From: Bacteroidales bacterium
GTDB taxonomy: Bacteria; Bacteroidota; Bacteroidia; Bacteroidales; UBA932
Assembly: GCA_016290835.1 (NCBI GenBank)
Contig: JAEEVG010000003.1
Coordinates: 29,001-93,000, forward strand
DNA: 64,000 nucleotides
Direction of reading: 5' to 3'
The translations under genes and the position numbers were made by a program. Shown here piece after piece: positions 31,174-39,866 of this stretch. Below the pieces are notes generated by a model. It worked only from the letters and a program-made list of their open reading frames with translations, made no database searches and was not told the DNA's origin. Every line of letters starts with the position of its first letter. The first letter of the stretch is position 1.

Positions 31174-32418
31174 TTATCGGGCCTGGACGGTGGTCAGGTC
31201 CTTGTTGTAGATGACCCGGCGGACGGCCTGGTTGACCCGCGGGCTGCCCGTGGAGAAGCGGAAGTCCGACTGCAGGCCCTTCTGGCTGTATTCCGGCAGG
31301 CGCTTGTACCACTGGCGTCCGTACTTCGTGCACATCGTCACGAAATAGCGCATCGTATCATAACCCTGGAAGGAGAAGGAGCCGGGCTCGTTCTGGAAGA
31401 GGGCGCGGTAGGCGAGGATGAAGTCCGCGACGGCCGGGTCCTCATAGTCGATGAAATAAGGCGTGACGAGGTGCGCGTTGGTATTGTGCAGGTCTGCGGG
31501 TCCCGTGCCGTTGGCCCGGATGCGGGAGGTGCCGTAGAGGATGATATCGTCGTTGAGCGCGCCCTCGATGCTCAGGCTGCGGACGGCACTGGCGAAGAAA
31601 CTGTCGCGATCCGAGGCGATCATCACGCGGAACTGACGGTTCCTGGCGAAGGGGATCTCCTTGACGGACAGGACGCTGTGGTAGCGGATGCCGCTCTCGA
31701 GCAGGCGCCGCATCAGGTAGTCGGTCTGCTCACCCTGGCCGGCGGCCGCGGTATCGCGCACGACATAGATTTCCTCATTGACCAGTTTGTCCTGGCCCAC
31801 CCAGCGCACCAGCTCGTCCAACTGGGCGGTCCAGGGGGAGGGAGACTGCACCACGGGGCCGGTCTCGGAGAGCGGAGCCGCGGCCGGATCGAGCGGGGAG
31901 ACGAGCACCTTGCGCGGATCGAGCAGGGTCAGGGCACCGCGGATGTCGGCGAGTGCGACAGGTCCGATCAGCAGGTCCTGCCCGGCCCCGAAAGCCGGCT
32001 CGAGGGAGGCCTTGCTGTCTGCGGAGTCGAAAACCTGCAGGTTGGCCCGCAGGCCGTTCTGCCCGAGGTCGCGCAGGGCCAGCAGGGCGCCGCTGTAGAA
32101 GTCCAGGAAGTTGTCGCTGGGCTTGTCGGACGCCTGCAGGGGGAGCACCAGGGCGATGTGGACGACGTCCGGGAGCTCGGAGACGAACACATCTTCCCAG
32201 GCGGGAATCATCGCGGGGACGCCCAGGCTGTCGGCCGCCGCGGCGAGGCTGTCCGCAGCGTTCTGCAGGACGGCCGTGCTGTCCGGCTTGTTGCGGCTGA
32301 CGGTGTCGGGAACCGTCGCCCCGGCGGGATTCTTTTTGCCGGGGAACAGATACCACTGGGCTGTCGCGCAGGACGGCAGCAGGCAGAAGAGTATGAGCAG
32401 GAAGCAGATTTTCTTCAT
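31174..32418 (-). CDS. Periplasmic-binding-protein-like (type I) lipoprotein or exported protein
   Basis: A 414-residue exported protein (signal MKKICFLLILFCLLPSCATA, possibly a lipoprotein with Cys17). The mature part resembles a type I periplasmic-binding fold of the LivK/LpoA kind: VVHIALVLPLQASDKPSDNFLDFYSGALLALRDLGQNGLRANLQVFDSADS, a domain junction near LLIGPVALADIRGALTLLDPRKVLVSPLDP, and GYDTMRYFVTM near the C-terminus. There is no LysM domain, though relatives in this phylum carry one. It ends an operon with ompH and a glycosyltransferase (7-bp gap). A cell-wall sensing or amino-acid binding role is possible; neither is proven. Confidence 0.6.
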   Translation of the reverse strand: MKKICFLLILFCLLPSCATAQWYLFPGKKNPAGATVPDTVSRNKPDSTAVLQNAADSLAAAADSLGVPAMIPAWEDVFVSELPDVVHIALVLPLQASDKPSDNFLDFYSGALLALRDLGQNGLRANLQVFDSADSKASLEPAFGAGQDLLIGPVALADIRGALTLLDPRKVLVSPLDPAAAPLSETGPVVQSPSPWTAQLDELVRWVGQDKLVNEEIYVVRDTAAAGQGEQTDYLMRRLLESGIRYHSVLSVKEIPFARNRQFRVMIASDRDSFFASAVRSLSIEGALNDDIILYGTSRIRANGTGPADLHNTNAHLVTPYFIDYEDPAVADFILAYRALFQNEPGSFSFQGYDTMRYFVTMCTKYGRQWYKRLPEYSQKGLQSDFRFSTGSPRVNQAVRRVIYNKDLTTVQAR

Positions 32419-32425
32419 GGTCGTG

Positions 32426-33550
32426 CTATGTTAATCGGGCGGCGAATGCGGTCAGGTCTTCGCTGAAGCGGCTCCAGGAGAGCCGTTCCTTTTCAGCGCG
32501 TATGCCCTCGCCGAGTCGCTCCCGCAGGAGGGGTTCGTCGAAAAAGCGTTCAATCGCGGCGGCGATGCACGCCGGCGCAGCGTTCTCGCAGACAATTCCC
32601 GTGCCGCGGCCGCCGATTGTCTCCCGCAGGCCGCCGACGTCGGTGACGACCATCGGCACGTCGAAATGGCAGGATACGGAACTGATGCCGCTCTGGGTAG
32701 CACTGCGATAAGGGAGGACCGTCAGGTCCGCGGCCGAGAAATAATGCTTGACCTCGGAGTCGCGGATGTAGTCCGGAAAAACATACACCGAGGCGGGGTC
32801 CCGTCCGGTGTCGATCAGCTTGCGGTAGCGCTCGAAGGAGCCATAGGGCTCTCCGGCGATGATCAGCTGGTAGCGCCCGTCCAGCAGGTCGAAAGCCTGC
32901 AGGAGGATGTCCAGACCCTTGTATTCCCGGATGAGTCCGAAGAAAAGCAGGGTCCGGCGGCCACTGGGAATGCCGAGGATACGCTCGGCCTGCTCCCGGG
33001 GGAGTTTCTCCCCGAAATGGGTGTAGATGGGGTGCGGCAGGACGGTGTGGGGGATGTCGCCGCGCAGTTTGAGCAGATCTCCCTGCACCTCCTCGCAGAG
33101 GGTCACGGCGCCGTCCAGCCCCCGCAGGAACCACTTGGTCAGCGGGGTGTCGAACCAGTGCCGCTCGTGGGGGATGACATTGTCCAGGATGCCGACCACC
33201 CGGCACTTCGGCCCGACGTGGCGGGCCACCCAGCCCAGGGACGGGGCGAACCAGGACATCCAGTAGCGGACCACCAGCAGGTCGGCCCCCCAGCGGCGGA
33301 TCTCCCGGGCCGTCCGGCCCCAGGAAAAAGGATCAGCCGTATCCAGGAGGGCTTGTGCCTCCACGGGTACGGCTTCATCTTCGGGGGTGACGTATTGGGT
33401 CTTGCCCGGAAAGAGGAAATCGGGATACTGCCTGCTGAAATTGAATGCACGGACATCGTGCGCTTTGCCCAGCTCTTCAAAAAGGTTGGCGTTGAACTGG
33501 GCGATCCCTCCGCGGAAAGGGTAGAAGCAGGACAGCAGGGCGATCTTCAA
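32426..33550 (-). CDS. Glycosyltransferase family 4 (GT-B)
   Basis: A 374-residue GT4-type enzyme. MKIALLSCFYPFRGGIAQFNANLFEEL is the N-terminal Rossmann with its GGxxxxxxxL loop. The C-terminal half has RTLLFFGLIREYKGLDILLQAF, YVFPDYIRDSEVKHYFSAADLTVLPYRSATQSGISSVSCHFDVPMVVTDVGGLRETIG (the ExxxGxxxxE region appears as ATQSGISSVS, without the first Glu). It transfers a sugar from a nucleotide donor, probably to an envelope glycan. The start is a TTG at 33550, 3 bases after the ompH stop; no other start fits the conserved N-terminus. Confidence 0.85.
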   Translation of the reverse strand: MKIALLSCFYPFRGGIAQFNANLFEELGKAHDVRAFNFSRQYPDFLFPGKTQYVTPEDEAVPVEAQALLDTADPFSWGRTAREIRRWGADLLVVRYWMSWFAPSLGWVARHVGPKCRVVGILDNVIPHERHWFDTPLTKWFLRGLDGAVTLCEEVQGDLLKLRGDIPHTVLPHPIYTHFGEKLPREQAERILGIPSGRRTLLFFGLIREYKGLDILLQAFDLLDGRYQLIIAGEPYGSFERYRKLIDTGRDPASVYVFPDYIRDSEVKHYFSAADLTVLPYRSATQSGISSVSCHFDVPMVVTDVGGLRETIGGRGTGIVCENAAPACIAAAIERFFDEPLLRERLGEGIRAEKERLSWSRFSEDLTAFAARLT

Positions 33551-33553
33551 TCC

Positions 33554-34168
33554 TTATTCCGTTTTGCCTTTCTCCTTGACGTAGGCGGCGTTGAGGCCCT
33601 CGATCAAGGCGTCGGTGATGTCCAGGCTGGCCTCGCCGGTGACGACGGGGGCGGGGAGGATGTCACCCTGGGTGACCAGGATCATCGCATAGCCCATCGT
33701 CTCGTTGTACTCATCGACGAAGGTCTTGATGGCGTCGAAGATCTGGTTGAGCATCACCTGCTGCTCCTCGGCGATCTCCTGCTGCTTCTCGGCGGCGTAG
33801 TTCTGGAAACTGGCGTCCTGCTCCTGGAGCTTCTGATACTGAGCCTGGGCGGTGGACTGGGTGAGGAGGCCCTTGTTGACCTTGTCCTGGAAAGAGCTGG
33901 CGTCCTTCTGGAGCTTGTTCTGGCGGCGGGTGACCTCCTGGCTGATGCTGTTGACCTTGGTCTCGACGACGCTGCGGAGGTCGTTGGCCATATCATATTC
34001 GGCCACGACGCGGTCCATGTTGAAATAAACGATGGCGCCCTTGTTGGCGTTGGCTTCGGAGGCGGCGGGCTCGGCTTTCTTGGAGCTTCCCTTCGTAAGG
34101 GAGATGACGGCCAGGGCGATCACGCCGGCGAGGGCGAGGATGCTGAGGATGAGCGGTAATTTCTTCAT
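33554..34168 (-). CDS. OmpH/Skp-family periplasmic chaperone
   Basis: A 204-residue OmpH/Skp-like protein anchored by an N-terminal membrane segment (LPLILSILALAGVIALAVISL). The mature part begins GAIVYFNMDRVVAEYDMANDLRSVVE, the Skp strand and helix, followed by long alpha-helical tentacles (VTRRQNKLQKDASSFQDKVNKG, EKQQEIAEEQQVMLNQIFDAIKTFVDEYNETMGYAMILV). Skp holds unfolded outer-membrane proteins before the BAM complex. This is the first gene of the operon with the glycosyltransferase. A second Skp-like gene follows bamA at 39211. Confidence 0.85.
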   Translation of the reverse strand: MKKLPLILSILALAGVIALAVISLTKGSSKKAEPAASEANANKGAIVYFNMDRVVAEYDMANDLRSVVETKVNSISQEVTRRQNKLQKDASSFQDKVNKGLLTQSTAQAQYQKLQEQDASFQNYAAEKQQEIAEEQQVMLNQIFDAIKTFVDEYNETMGYAMILVTQGDILPAPVVTGEASLDITDALIEGLNAAYVKEKGKTE

Positions 34169-34205
34169 ATTATCAGTTGTTACTTATCATTCGTGAAAGG
34201 AACTA

Positions 34206-34213
34206 CAAAAGTA
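34206..34213 (-). promoter_or_regulatory. -7 element (TACTTTTG) of the ompH operon
   Basis: TACTTTTG on the minus strand matches TAnnTTTG and lies 37 bases before the ompH ATG, between that gene and the pdxJ stop. It sits in a small dyad (AACTAC/GTAGTT). Confidence 0.55.
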
Positions 34214-34214
34214 G

Positions 34215-34934
34215 TTAAAAATTCTGAATCTGCGATAAATATTGCGCGATAGTTGTTTCAAGTCCGAGGTAGAGGGCGTCGCAGATGAGGGCGTGGCCGA
34301 TGCTGACTTCGTCAGTCCAGGGGATGGTGCGGATGAAATAGGCGAGGTTTTCGAGCGAAAGATCGTGTCCGGCGTTGAGGCCCAGGCCCAGTTCGCGCAC
34401 GGCTTCTGCCGTAGCGAGGTAGGGCGCGATGGCCGCCTCGCGGTCCGCGGCATAACCGGCGGCATAGGCCGCGGTGTAGAGTTCGACGCGGTCCGCCCCG
34501 CATTTGAAGGCCCCTTCGGCCATCCTGGGGTCGGGATCGATGAAGATGGACGTGCGGATGCCGCGCTCTTTGAAGGCGGCGCAGGTGCGCTTCAGGAAGG
34601 CGTGGTTGCGGACGGTGTCCCAGCCGGCGTTGGAGGTCAGGGCGTCCGGGGCATCGGGTACCAGGGTCACCTGGTCGGGCACGACCTCGCACACCAGGGC
34701 GGTGAAACTGCCGGTCGGATTGCCCTCGATGTTGAACTCCGTGGTGACCTGGGGACGGAGGGTACGCACGTCGCTGTAGCGGATGTGGCGCTCGTCCGGA
34801 CGGGGGTGGACGGTGATGCCCTGGGCGCCGAAGCGCTCGCAGTCCAGGGCGGCTTTCAGGACATCGGGCATATCGCCTCCGCGGGCGTTGCGCAGGAGGG
34901 CGATTTTATTGATATTAACGCTTAATCTCGTCAT
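34215..34934 (-). CDS. pdxJ: Pyridoxine 5'-phosphate synthase
   Basis: A 239-residue TIM-barrel enzyme that condenses 1-deoxyxylulose 5-phosphate and 3-amino-2-oxopropyl phosphate to make pyridoxine 5'-phosphate. Conserved PdxJ segments are [43 protein letters not shown] (with catalytic His and the HPRPDERHI signature), [41 protein letters not shown] and [13 protein letters not shown]. It has its own -7 element 23 bases upstream and diverges from nadK. Confidence 0.95.
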   Translation of the reverse strand: MTRLSVNINKIALLRNARGGDMPDVLKAALDCERFGAQGITVHPRPDERHIRYSDVRTLRPQVTTEFNIEGNPTGSFTALVCEVVPDQVTLVPDAPDALTSNAGWDTVRNHAFLKRTCAAFKERGIRTSIFIDPDPRMAEGAFKCGADRVELYTAAYAAGYAADREAAIAPYLATAEAVRELGLGLNAGHDLSLENLAYFIRTIPWTDEVSIGHALICDALYLGLETTIAQYLSQIQNF

Positions 34935-34957
34935 GGGGTTCCAATCTTAAAAACACA

Positions 34958-34965
34958 CAAAAGTA
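34958..34965 (-). promoter_or_regulatory. pdxJ -7 element (TACTTTTG)
   Basis: Perfect TAnnTTTG match on the minus strand, 23 bases before the pdxJ ATG. Confidence 0.55.
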
Positions 34966-34998
34966 AGCATTTCTATATAATAATTGTAAATTAAGTGC

Positions 34999-35006
34999 TA
35001 AATTTG
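34999..35006 (+). promoter_or_regulatory. nadK -7 element (TAAATTTG)
   Basis: Perfect TAnnTTTG match, 9 bases before the ATG at 35016, predicting a very short leader. Confidence 0.55.
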
Positions 35007-35015
35007 AGGCTCGAA

Positions 35016-35834
35016 ATGAAATTGGCCTACTATATCGAAAAGGATCGTCTCCGGAAAGATCCCCGCGTGCAGGCGCTTCTGGAGCGCTTCCGTGCGGGCG
35101 GTTATGAGCTCTATCCGGTCTCTGCCTCCGAGGATCTGCTGCCCGGCACGGACGTGGTGATGAGCCTCGGCGGCGACGGCACCTTCCTGTCGGCCGCCAG
35201 CCTGGCGGTACCCGCCTCCCTGCCGGTGCTCGGGGTCAATTTCGGCCGCCTCGGCTTCCTGTCCGAATGCGATCCGGAAACGGTCGTCCAGGCCCTGGAC
35301 CGCGGCGACTACATCATCGAGGAACGGGAGATGCTGCAGGTGCACTGCGCGGACCTGCCCGCCCTCTTCCCCTGCGCGCTCAACGAGATGAGCGTCACCC
35401 GCCTGGGCGCTTCGATGCTCGGCGTGGACGTGGAGGTGGACGGCGCCGCCCTGCCGACCTACTGGGCCGACGGCCTGCTGGTGGCCACGAGTTCCGGCTC
35501 CACCGCCTACTCGCTCAGCGTCGGCGGCCCGATCTGCCTGCCGGAGACCAAGGTCTTCATCGTGGCTCCGATCGCCCCGCACAACCTCAACGTCCGACCG
35601 CTGATCGTCCCCGAGACCTCCCGCCTGACGATTTCCGTCCGTTCGCGCGACGAGCGGGCCGTCTTCACCCTGGACAACCGCACCTACACCCTCCCCGCCG
35701 GCGCCCGAATCGAGGTCGGCGCCTCTCCGCTGCGCCTGCGGCGGCTCAAGCTCGGCGAGTCCAATTTCATCAAGGCGCTTCGCTCCCGCCTGCTCTGGGG
35801 CGAGGATGTCCGCAACGCCCACGCCCAAGATTGA
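35016..35834 (+). CDS. nadK: NAD kinase
   Basis: A 272-residue ATP/polyphosphate NAD kinase that makes NADP. The GGDGTFL motif (VVMSLGGDGTFLSAA) and a GVNFGRLGFLSEC segment define the family, with NEMSVTR, YWADGLLVATSSGSTAYSLSVGGPI and IVAPIAPHNLNVRPLIVP following. I chose the ATG at 35016 since an in-frame upstream start (34995) would precede the -7 element. It leads a plus-strand run nadK-uppS-bamA-ompH; uppS starts 8 bp after it. Confidence 0.94.
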   Translation: MKLAYYIEKDRLRKDPRVQALLERFRAGGYELYPVSASEDLLPGTDVVMSLGGDGTFLSAASLAVPASLPVLGVNFGRLGFLSECDPETVVQALDRGDYIIEEREMLQVHCADLPALFPCALNEMSVTRLGASMLGVDVEVDGAALPTYWADGLLVATSSGSTAYSLSVGGPICLPETKVFIVAPIAPHNLNVRPLIVPETSRLTISVRSRDERAVFTLDNRTYTLPAGARIEVGASPLRLRRLKLGESNFIKALRSRLLWGEDVRNAHAQD

Positions 35835-35842
35835 TCATTCCT

Positions 35843-36550
35843 ATGGATGCTCCCACCAAAATACCCACTCACGTTTCCCTGATTATGGACGGCAACGGCC
35901 GCTGGGCCCAGAAACGGGGCAAAGAACGGATCTACGGCCACCTCGAAGGGGTCGAGAGCGTCCGCGCCGTGATGGAAGCCGCCGTGGAGTGGAAGATTCC
36001 CTACATCTCCTTCTTCGCCTTCTCCGAGGAGAACTGGAACCGGCCTGCGGCCGAGGTCAATACCTTGATGGATATGATGGGCCGCACGATGGTCAATGAG
36101 CTGCACCTTTTCCTCGAATACGACATCCGCTTCGTCGTGCTGGGCAACCGCGCGCGGCTCTCCGACGAACTCAACGCCGGCATCGACCGGATGATGGCCG
36201 TGACGGCCGCAAACAAGGGTCTGACGATGATTCTGTTCCTGAGCTACAGCGGGCAGTGGGATATCCTGCAGGCGGCGGAGAAAATGGCACACGATTTGAT
36301 GAATGATCCCGGGCACGTCGTACAGAGCGCGGACCTGAGCCGCCATCTCGTGACCGCGGGCATCCCGGATCCGGACTTGCTGATCCGAACCTCGGGAGAA
36401 AAGAGAATCAGCAATTACCTGCTTTGGCAGATGGCATACACCGAGTTTGTTTTTACCGATGTGCTCTGGCCGGATTTCCGGCGGGAGGCTTTCCGCGCGG
36501 CCCTCGAGGAATATGCTTCCCGGGACAGGCGCTTCGGAAAAATCAAATAA
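35843..36550 (+). CDS. uppS: Isoprenyl transferase (undecaprenyl diphosphate synthase)
   Basis: A 235-residue cis-prenyltransferase that makes the C55 lipid carrier for cell-wall and glycan synthesis. The N-terminal HVSLIMDGNGRWAQKRGKERIYGH has the catalytic Asp and the diphosphate-binding motif. Also visible are FFAFSEENWNRP and the C-terminal PDPDLLIRTSGEKRISNYLLWQMAYTEFVF, including the RTSGE motif. The start at 35843 is the only one that places this N-terminus properly. It is adjacent to bamA, as often seen in this phylum. Confidence 0.95.
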   Translation: MDAPTKIPTHVSLIMDGNGRWAQKRGKERIYGHLEGVESVRAVMEAAVEWKIPYISFFAFSEENWNRPAAEVNTLMDMMGRTMVNELHLFLEYDIRFVVLGNRARLSDELNAGIDRMMAVTAANKGLTMILFLSYSGQWDILQAAEKMAHDLMNDPGHVVQSADLSRHLVTAGIPDPDLLIRTSGEKRISNYLLWQMAYTEFVFTDVLWPDFRREAFRAALEEYASRDRRFGKIK

Positions 36551-36555
36551 TTGGG

Positions 36556-36563
36556 TATATTTG
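36556..36563 (+). promoter_or_regulatory. bamA -7 element (TATATTTG)
   Basis: Perfect TAnnTTTG match, 12 bases before the bamA ATG at 36576, with a TTCG about 19 bases upstream that may serve as the -33. Confidence 0.55.
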
Positions 36564-36575
36564 CACATTTATCGA

Positions 36576-39155
36576 ATGAAAATGAGAATCGGACGGATTT
36601 TGACCCTTTTGACCCTGCTGCTTGCTCCCGCACTTCTCCGGGCGCAGGATGTCGGGGTCGAAGTGGATTACAACCATCCCCAGAAATATTCTATCGCGGG
36701 CATCAAGGTTGAGGGGAATACGTATTTTTCGGACCAGCAGATCATCTCCCAGACAGGCTTGCGCCAGGGGATGGAAGTCACCGTTCCCGGTGAGGATCTC
36801 TCCAACGTGGTGCGCCGCCTGTGGCTGCAGCGCTTCTTCGAAGATGTAGCCGTCGAGATCGACAGCCTCAACGCCACCCGCGACTCCGCCTGGTTCCGCA
36901 TCCGCATCCAGGAGCGGCCGCGTATGTCCCGCTGGACCTACACCGGCGTCAAGTCCGGCGAGAAGAAGGACCTCGACGAGCGGCTCAACCTCCGCCGCGG
37001 CGGCGAGTTCTCCGAATATGTCGAGAAGACCTCCACGGACATCATCAAGCGCTACTACGCCGAGAAGGGTTTCCTGCTCTGCGATGTCAAGGCCGAGGTC
37101 CAGCGCGACTCCGTCATCAAGAACGCCATCCGCGTCAACTTCGCCGTGGACAAGGGCCAGAAGGTCCGCATCAGGGATATCAACTTCATCGGAAACGAGC
37201 ACGTCAAAGAGTTCAAGCTCGCCCGTTCGATGAAGAAGACCAAGTCCAACAAGATCTATAACTTCTTCTCCAGCAAGAAGTTCAACGAGAAGGAATACCT
37301 CAACGACAAGAAGGCCGCGCTGAGCGCCTTCAACGAAGAGGGCTACCGTGACGCCCGCCTGGTGCGCGACTCGGTCTATTACGTCGAGCCGGGCAAACTG
37401 GCGATCGACCTCGAGTTCGAAGAAGGCGACAAATACTACTTCCGCGACGTGACTTGGACCGGCAACTCGGTCTATGGCACGGACGTGCTCAACCGCGTGG
37501 TCGGCATCAACAAGGGCGACGTCTACGATGTCGTCACGATGGAGAAGCACCTCTACGGCGGCGGCAAACAGAGCGAGATGGACGTCACCAAGCTCTACCG
37601 CGACAACGGCTTCCTCTTCTTCAACGTCACCCCGGTCGAGACCAACATCCAGAACGATTCCGTGGACGTGGAGCTCCGCATCTCGGAAGGCAAGCAGGCC
37701 ACCCTCAACAACATCATCATCAACGGCAACGACCTCACCAACGAGAAGGTGGTCCGCCGCCAGGTCTTCACCCGTCCGGGCTACCTGTTCAGCCAGAGCG
37801 ACTTCGAGCGGTCCATCCGCGAAATCGCCTCCCTGGGCCAGTTCGACCCGGAAGCCATCATGAAGGAGGGCGGCTACTCGATCATCCCCAACCAGCTCGA
37901 CAACACGGTCGATCTGGTGTACAACGTCACGGAGAAGCCCTCCTCGCAGCTGGAAGTGTCCGGCGGCTGGGGCGGCAGGACCTTCGTGGCCACCGTGGGC
38001 GTGAGTTTCAACAACTTCTCCACGCACCGGATGTTCGAGCGCGGGGCCTGGCGCCCCGTCCCGCTGGGCGATGCGCAGAATCTCGCGTTCCGTTTCCAGA
38101 CCAACGGTACCTACTATACCGCCCTGACCGCGAGCTTCACGGAGCCCTGGCTCTTCGGCAAGAAGCCGACCTCGCTCAACCTCAGCGCCTACTACACCCG
38201 CCAGACCAACTCCTACCTCGCCCTCAACATCCTCAGCCACGACCGCGAGATGGAGGTCTTCGGCTTTGCCGCCTCCCTGGGCGCGCGCCTCAAATGGCCG
38301 GACAACTACTTCATCCTCTACAACGGCTTCAACTGGCAGACCTATAAGTTGACCAACTGGTACTCCGGGTATTTCATCTTCGACGACGGTATGGCACACA
38401 ATATCAACTATACCGCCAGCCTGGTGCGCAACTCCACCGACCAGCAGATCTACCCGCGTCAGGGTTCGGAGTTCTCCCTGTCGCTCCAGCTCACCCCGCC
38501 GTTCTCCCTGCTCCGCAAGTACGACTACGACAGCGACGGCAACAAAGTCCCCGTGTCCAGCTACAAGGATATCAACTACGACAACTGGAGCGGCCGCGAC
38601 CGCTACAAGTGGATCGAGTACCACAAGTGGAAGTTCTCCGCCACCAACTATACCAAGCTCATCGGCGACCTCGTGCTGATGACGCGTGCGCAGTTCGGAT
38701 ATCTCGGCTACTACAACCGCAAGTGGGGCTATTCCCCGTTCGAGGGCTTCCTGGTGGGCGGCGACGGCATGTCGGGCTACTATTCCTATGGTACGGAAGT
38801 GATCTCGCTGCGCGGCTATGAGAACTACTCGCTGACCCCCTACGAGCCGTCTGCGTACAACTCAAACGGATATGCCTACGCCGGCAACGTATACGACAAG
38901 TTCTCGGTGGAGCTCCGCTATCCGGTGATCCTGCAGCCTTCTTCCACCATCTACGCCCTGGCCTTTGCGGAAGGCGGTAACTGCTGGTCCGACATCAAAA
39001 AATTCAATCCTTTCCAGATCAAACGCAGCGCCGGCGTCGGTGTTCGCATCTTCTTACCGATGGTAGGTCTGTTGGGCGTCGACTGGGGTTGGGGTTTCGA
39101 CGGGCCGGCCGGACAGAAGAGCCAGTTCCACTTCGTGATCGGACAACAATTCTAG
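36576..39155 (+). CDS. bamA: Outer membrane assembly factor BamA
   Basis: An 859-residue Omp85 protein. After a signal peptide ending LLRAQ (about residue 20) come several POTRA domains (IAGIKVEGNTYFSDQQIISQTGLRQGMEV; VRIRDINFIGNEHVKEFKLARSMKKTK; YYFRDVTWTGNSVYGTDVL; LNNIIINGNDLTNEKVVRRQVF). The C-terminal half is the 16-stranded barrel, with the Omp85 motif region GGDGMSGYYSYGTEVISLRGYENYSLTP and a terminal FHFVIGQQF. It inserts barrel proteins into the outer membrane. The start at 36576 gives MKMRIGRILTLL; an upstream in-frame start would precede the promoter. Confidence 0.95.
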   Translation: MKMRIGRILTLLTLLLAPALLRAQDVGVEVDYNHPQKYSIAGIKVEGNTYFSDQQIISQTGLRQGMEVTVPGEDLSNVVRRLWLQRFFEDVAVEIDSLNATRDSAWFRIRIQERPRMSRWTYTGVKSGEKKDLDERLNLRRGGEFSEYVEKTSTDIIKRYYAEKGFLLCDVKAEVQRDSVIKNAIRVNFAVDKGQKVRIRDINFIGNEHVKEFKLARSMKKTKSNKIYNFFSSKKFNEKEYLNDKKAALSAFNEEGYRDARLVRDSVYYVEPGKLAIDLEFEEGDKYYFRDVTWTGNSVYGTDVLNRVVGINKGDVYDVVTMEKHLYGGGKQSEMDVTKLYRDNGFLFFNVTPVETNIQNDSVDVELRISEGKQATLNNIIINGNDLTNEKVVRRQVFTRPGYLFSQSDFERSIREIASLGQFDPEAIMKEGGYSIIPNQLDNTVDLVYNVTEKPSSQLEVSGGWGGRTFVATVGVSFNNFSTHRMFERGAWRPVPLGDAQNLAFRFQTNGTYYTALTASFTEPWLFGKKPTSLNLSAYYTRQTNSYLALNILSHDREMEVFGFAASLGARLKWPDNYFILYNGFNWQTYKLTNWYSGYFIFDDGMAHNINYTASLVRNSTDQQIYPRQGSEFSLSLQLTPPFSLLRKYDYDSDGNKVPVSSYKDINYDNWSGRDRYKWIEYHKWKFSATNYTKLIGDLVLMTRAQFGYLGYYNRKWGYSPFEGFLVGGDGMSGYYSYGTEVISLRGYENYSLTPYEPSAYNSNGYAYAGNVYDKFSVELRYPVILQPSSTIYALAFAEGGNCWSDIKKFNPFQIKRSAGVGVRIFLPMVGLLGVDWGWGFDGPAGQKSQFHFVIGQQF

Positions 39156-39210
39156 CACAGTTTTTGGTATTGACATAATAATAGGTAACAATTTAAAAAT
39201 TCGAACCAAT

Positions 39211-39774
39211 ATGAAAAAGATCTTTTTGATTGCCGCATCGGCACTGCTCGCAGTTTCCGCTTTTGCACAGCCGAAATTTGCCCATGTGAACACGACCGAG
39301 CTTATCCAGCTCTGCCCGGAGATGGACAAGGCCCGCGAAACGATGACTACCGCGCAGAACGAGGCCCAGGAGACCTTCAATGATATGCAGGCTGAGTTCA
39401 ACACCAAGTTCCAGGCCTATCAGAGCAAGGGCAGCACCTGGACCGCCGCCACCCGCGAGAGCAAGGAGAAAGAACTGACCGAGATCCAGCAGCGTCTCCA
39501 GGAGTACTCCCAGACCGTGCAGATGGAGCTCCAGCAGAAGCAGGAGGAGTTGATGCAGCCGATCTACGAGAAGGTCAACACGGTTCTTCAGGACCTTGCC
39601 AAGAAGGGCGGCTACATCTTCGTCTTCGACACCAACAACCTCCTCTACGTCGACGCCGCCCAGAGCCACGACCTCACCCCTGAGGCCCGCAAGGCGCTGA
39701 ACATCCCCGCCGACCGCACCCTCGAGACCCTCGCCGCCGAGCTCCAGGCCCAGCAGGCCGCGCTCCAGCAGTAG
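39211..39774 (+). CDS. OmpH/Skp-family periplasmic chaperone
   Basis: A 187-residue OmpH/Skp protein with a cleavable signal (MKKIFLIAASALLAVSAFAQ). KFAHVNTTELIQLCPEMDKARETMTTAQNEAQETFNDMQAEFNTKFQAY is the Skp core, followed by a helical arm (KELTEIQQRLQEYSQTVQMELQQKQEELMQPIYEKVNTVL) and the FVFDTNNLLYVDAAQSHDLTPEARKAL end. Its place right after bamA is the classic bamA-skp arrangement. It ends with a strong terminator. This copy is secreted, whereas the one at 33554 has a membrane anchor. Confidence 0.92.
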   Translation: MKKIFLIAASALLAVSAFAQPKFAHVNTTELIQLCPEMDKARETMTTAQNEAQETFNDMQAEFNTKFQAYQSKGSTWTAATRESKEKELTEIQQRLQEYSQTVQMELQQKQEELMQPIYEKVNTVLQDLAKKGGYIFVFDTNNLLYVDAAQSHDLTPEARKALNIPADRTLETLAAELQAQQAALQQ

Positions 39775-39793
39775 GTCCCGACCGGACGATTCC

Positions 39794-39821
39794 CCTCATC
39801 CCGGCCTCCGCCGGGATGAGG
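39794..39821 (+). terminator. Terminator after the bamA-ompH run
   Basis: A perfect 11-bp stem (CCTCATCCCGG/CCGGGATGAGG; 39794-39804 with 39811-39821) with a 6-base loop, followed by TATTTCT, lies 19 bases after the ompH stop. Confidence 0.82.
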
Positions 39822-39866
39822 TATTTCTAACCTAACCACTAATTATTCAACAACCAGACATAATCG

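Noticed and set aside
36543-38624. A 693-residue minus-strand open frame opposite bamA
   Set aside because: Antisense shadow of POTRA and barrel codons; no signal or domains.
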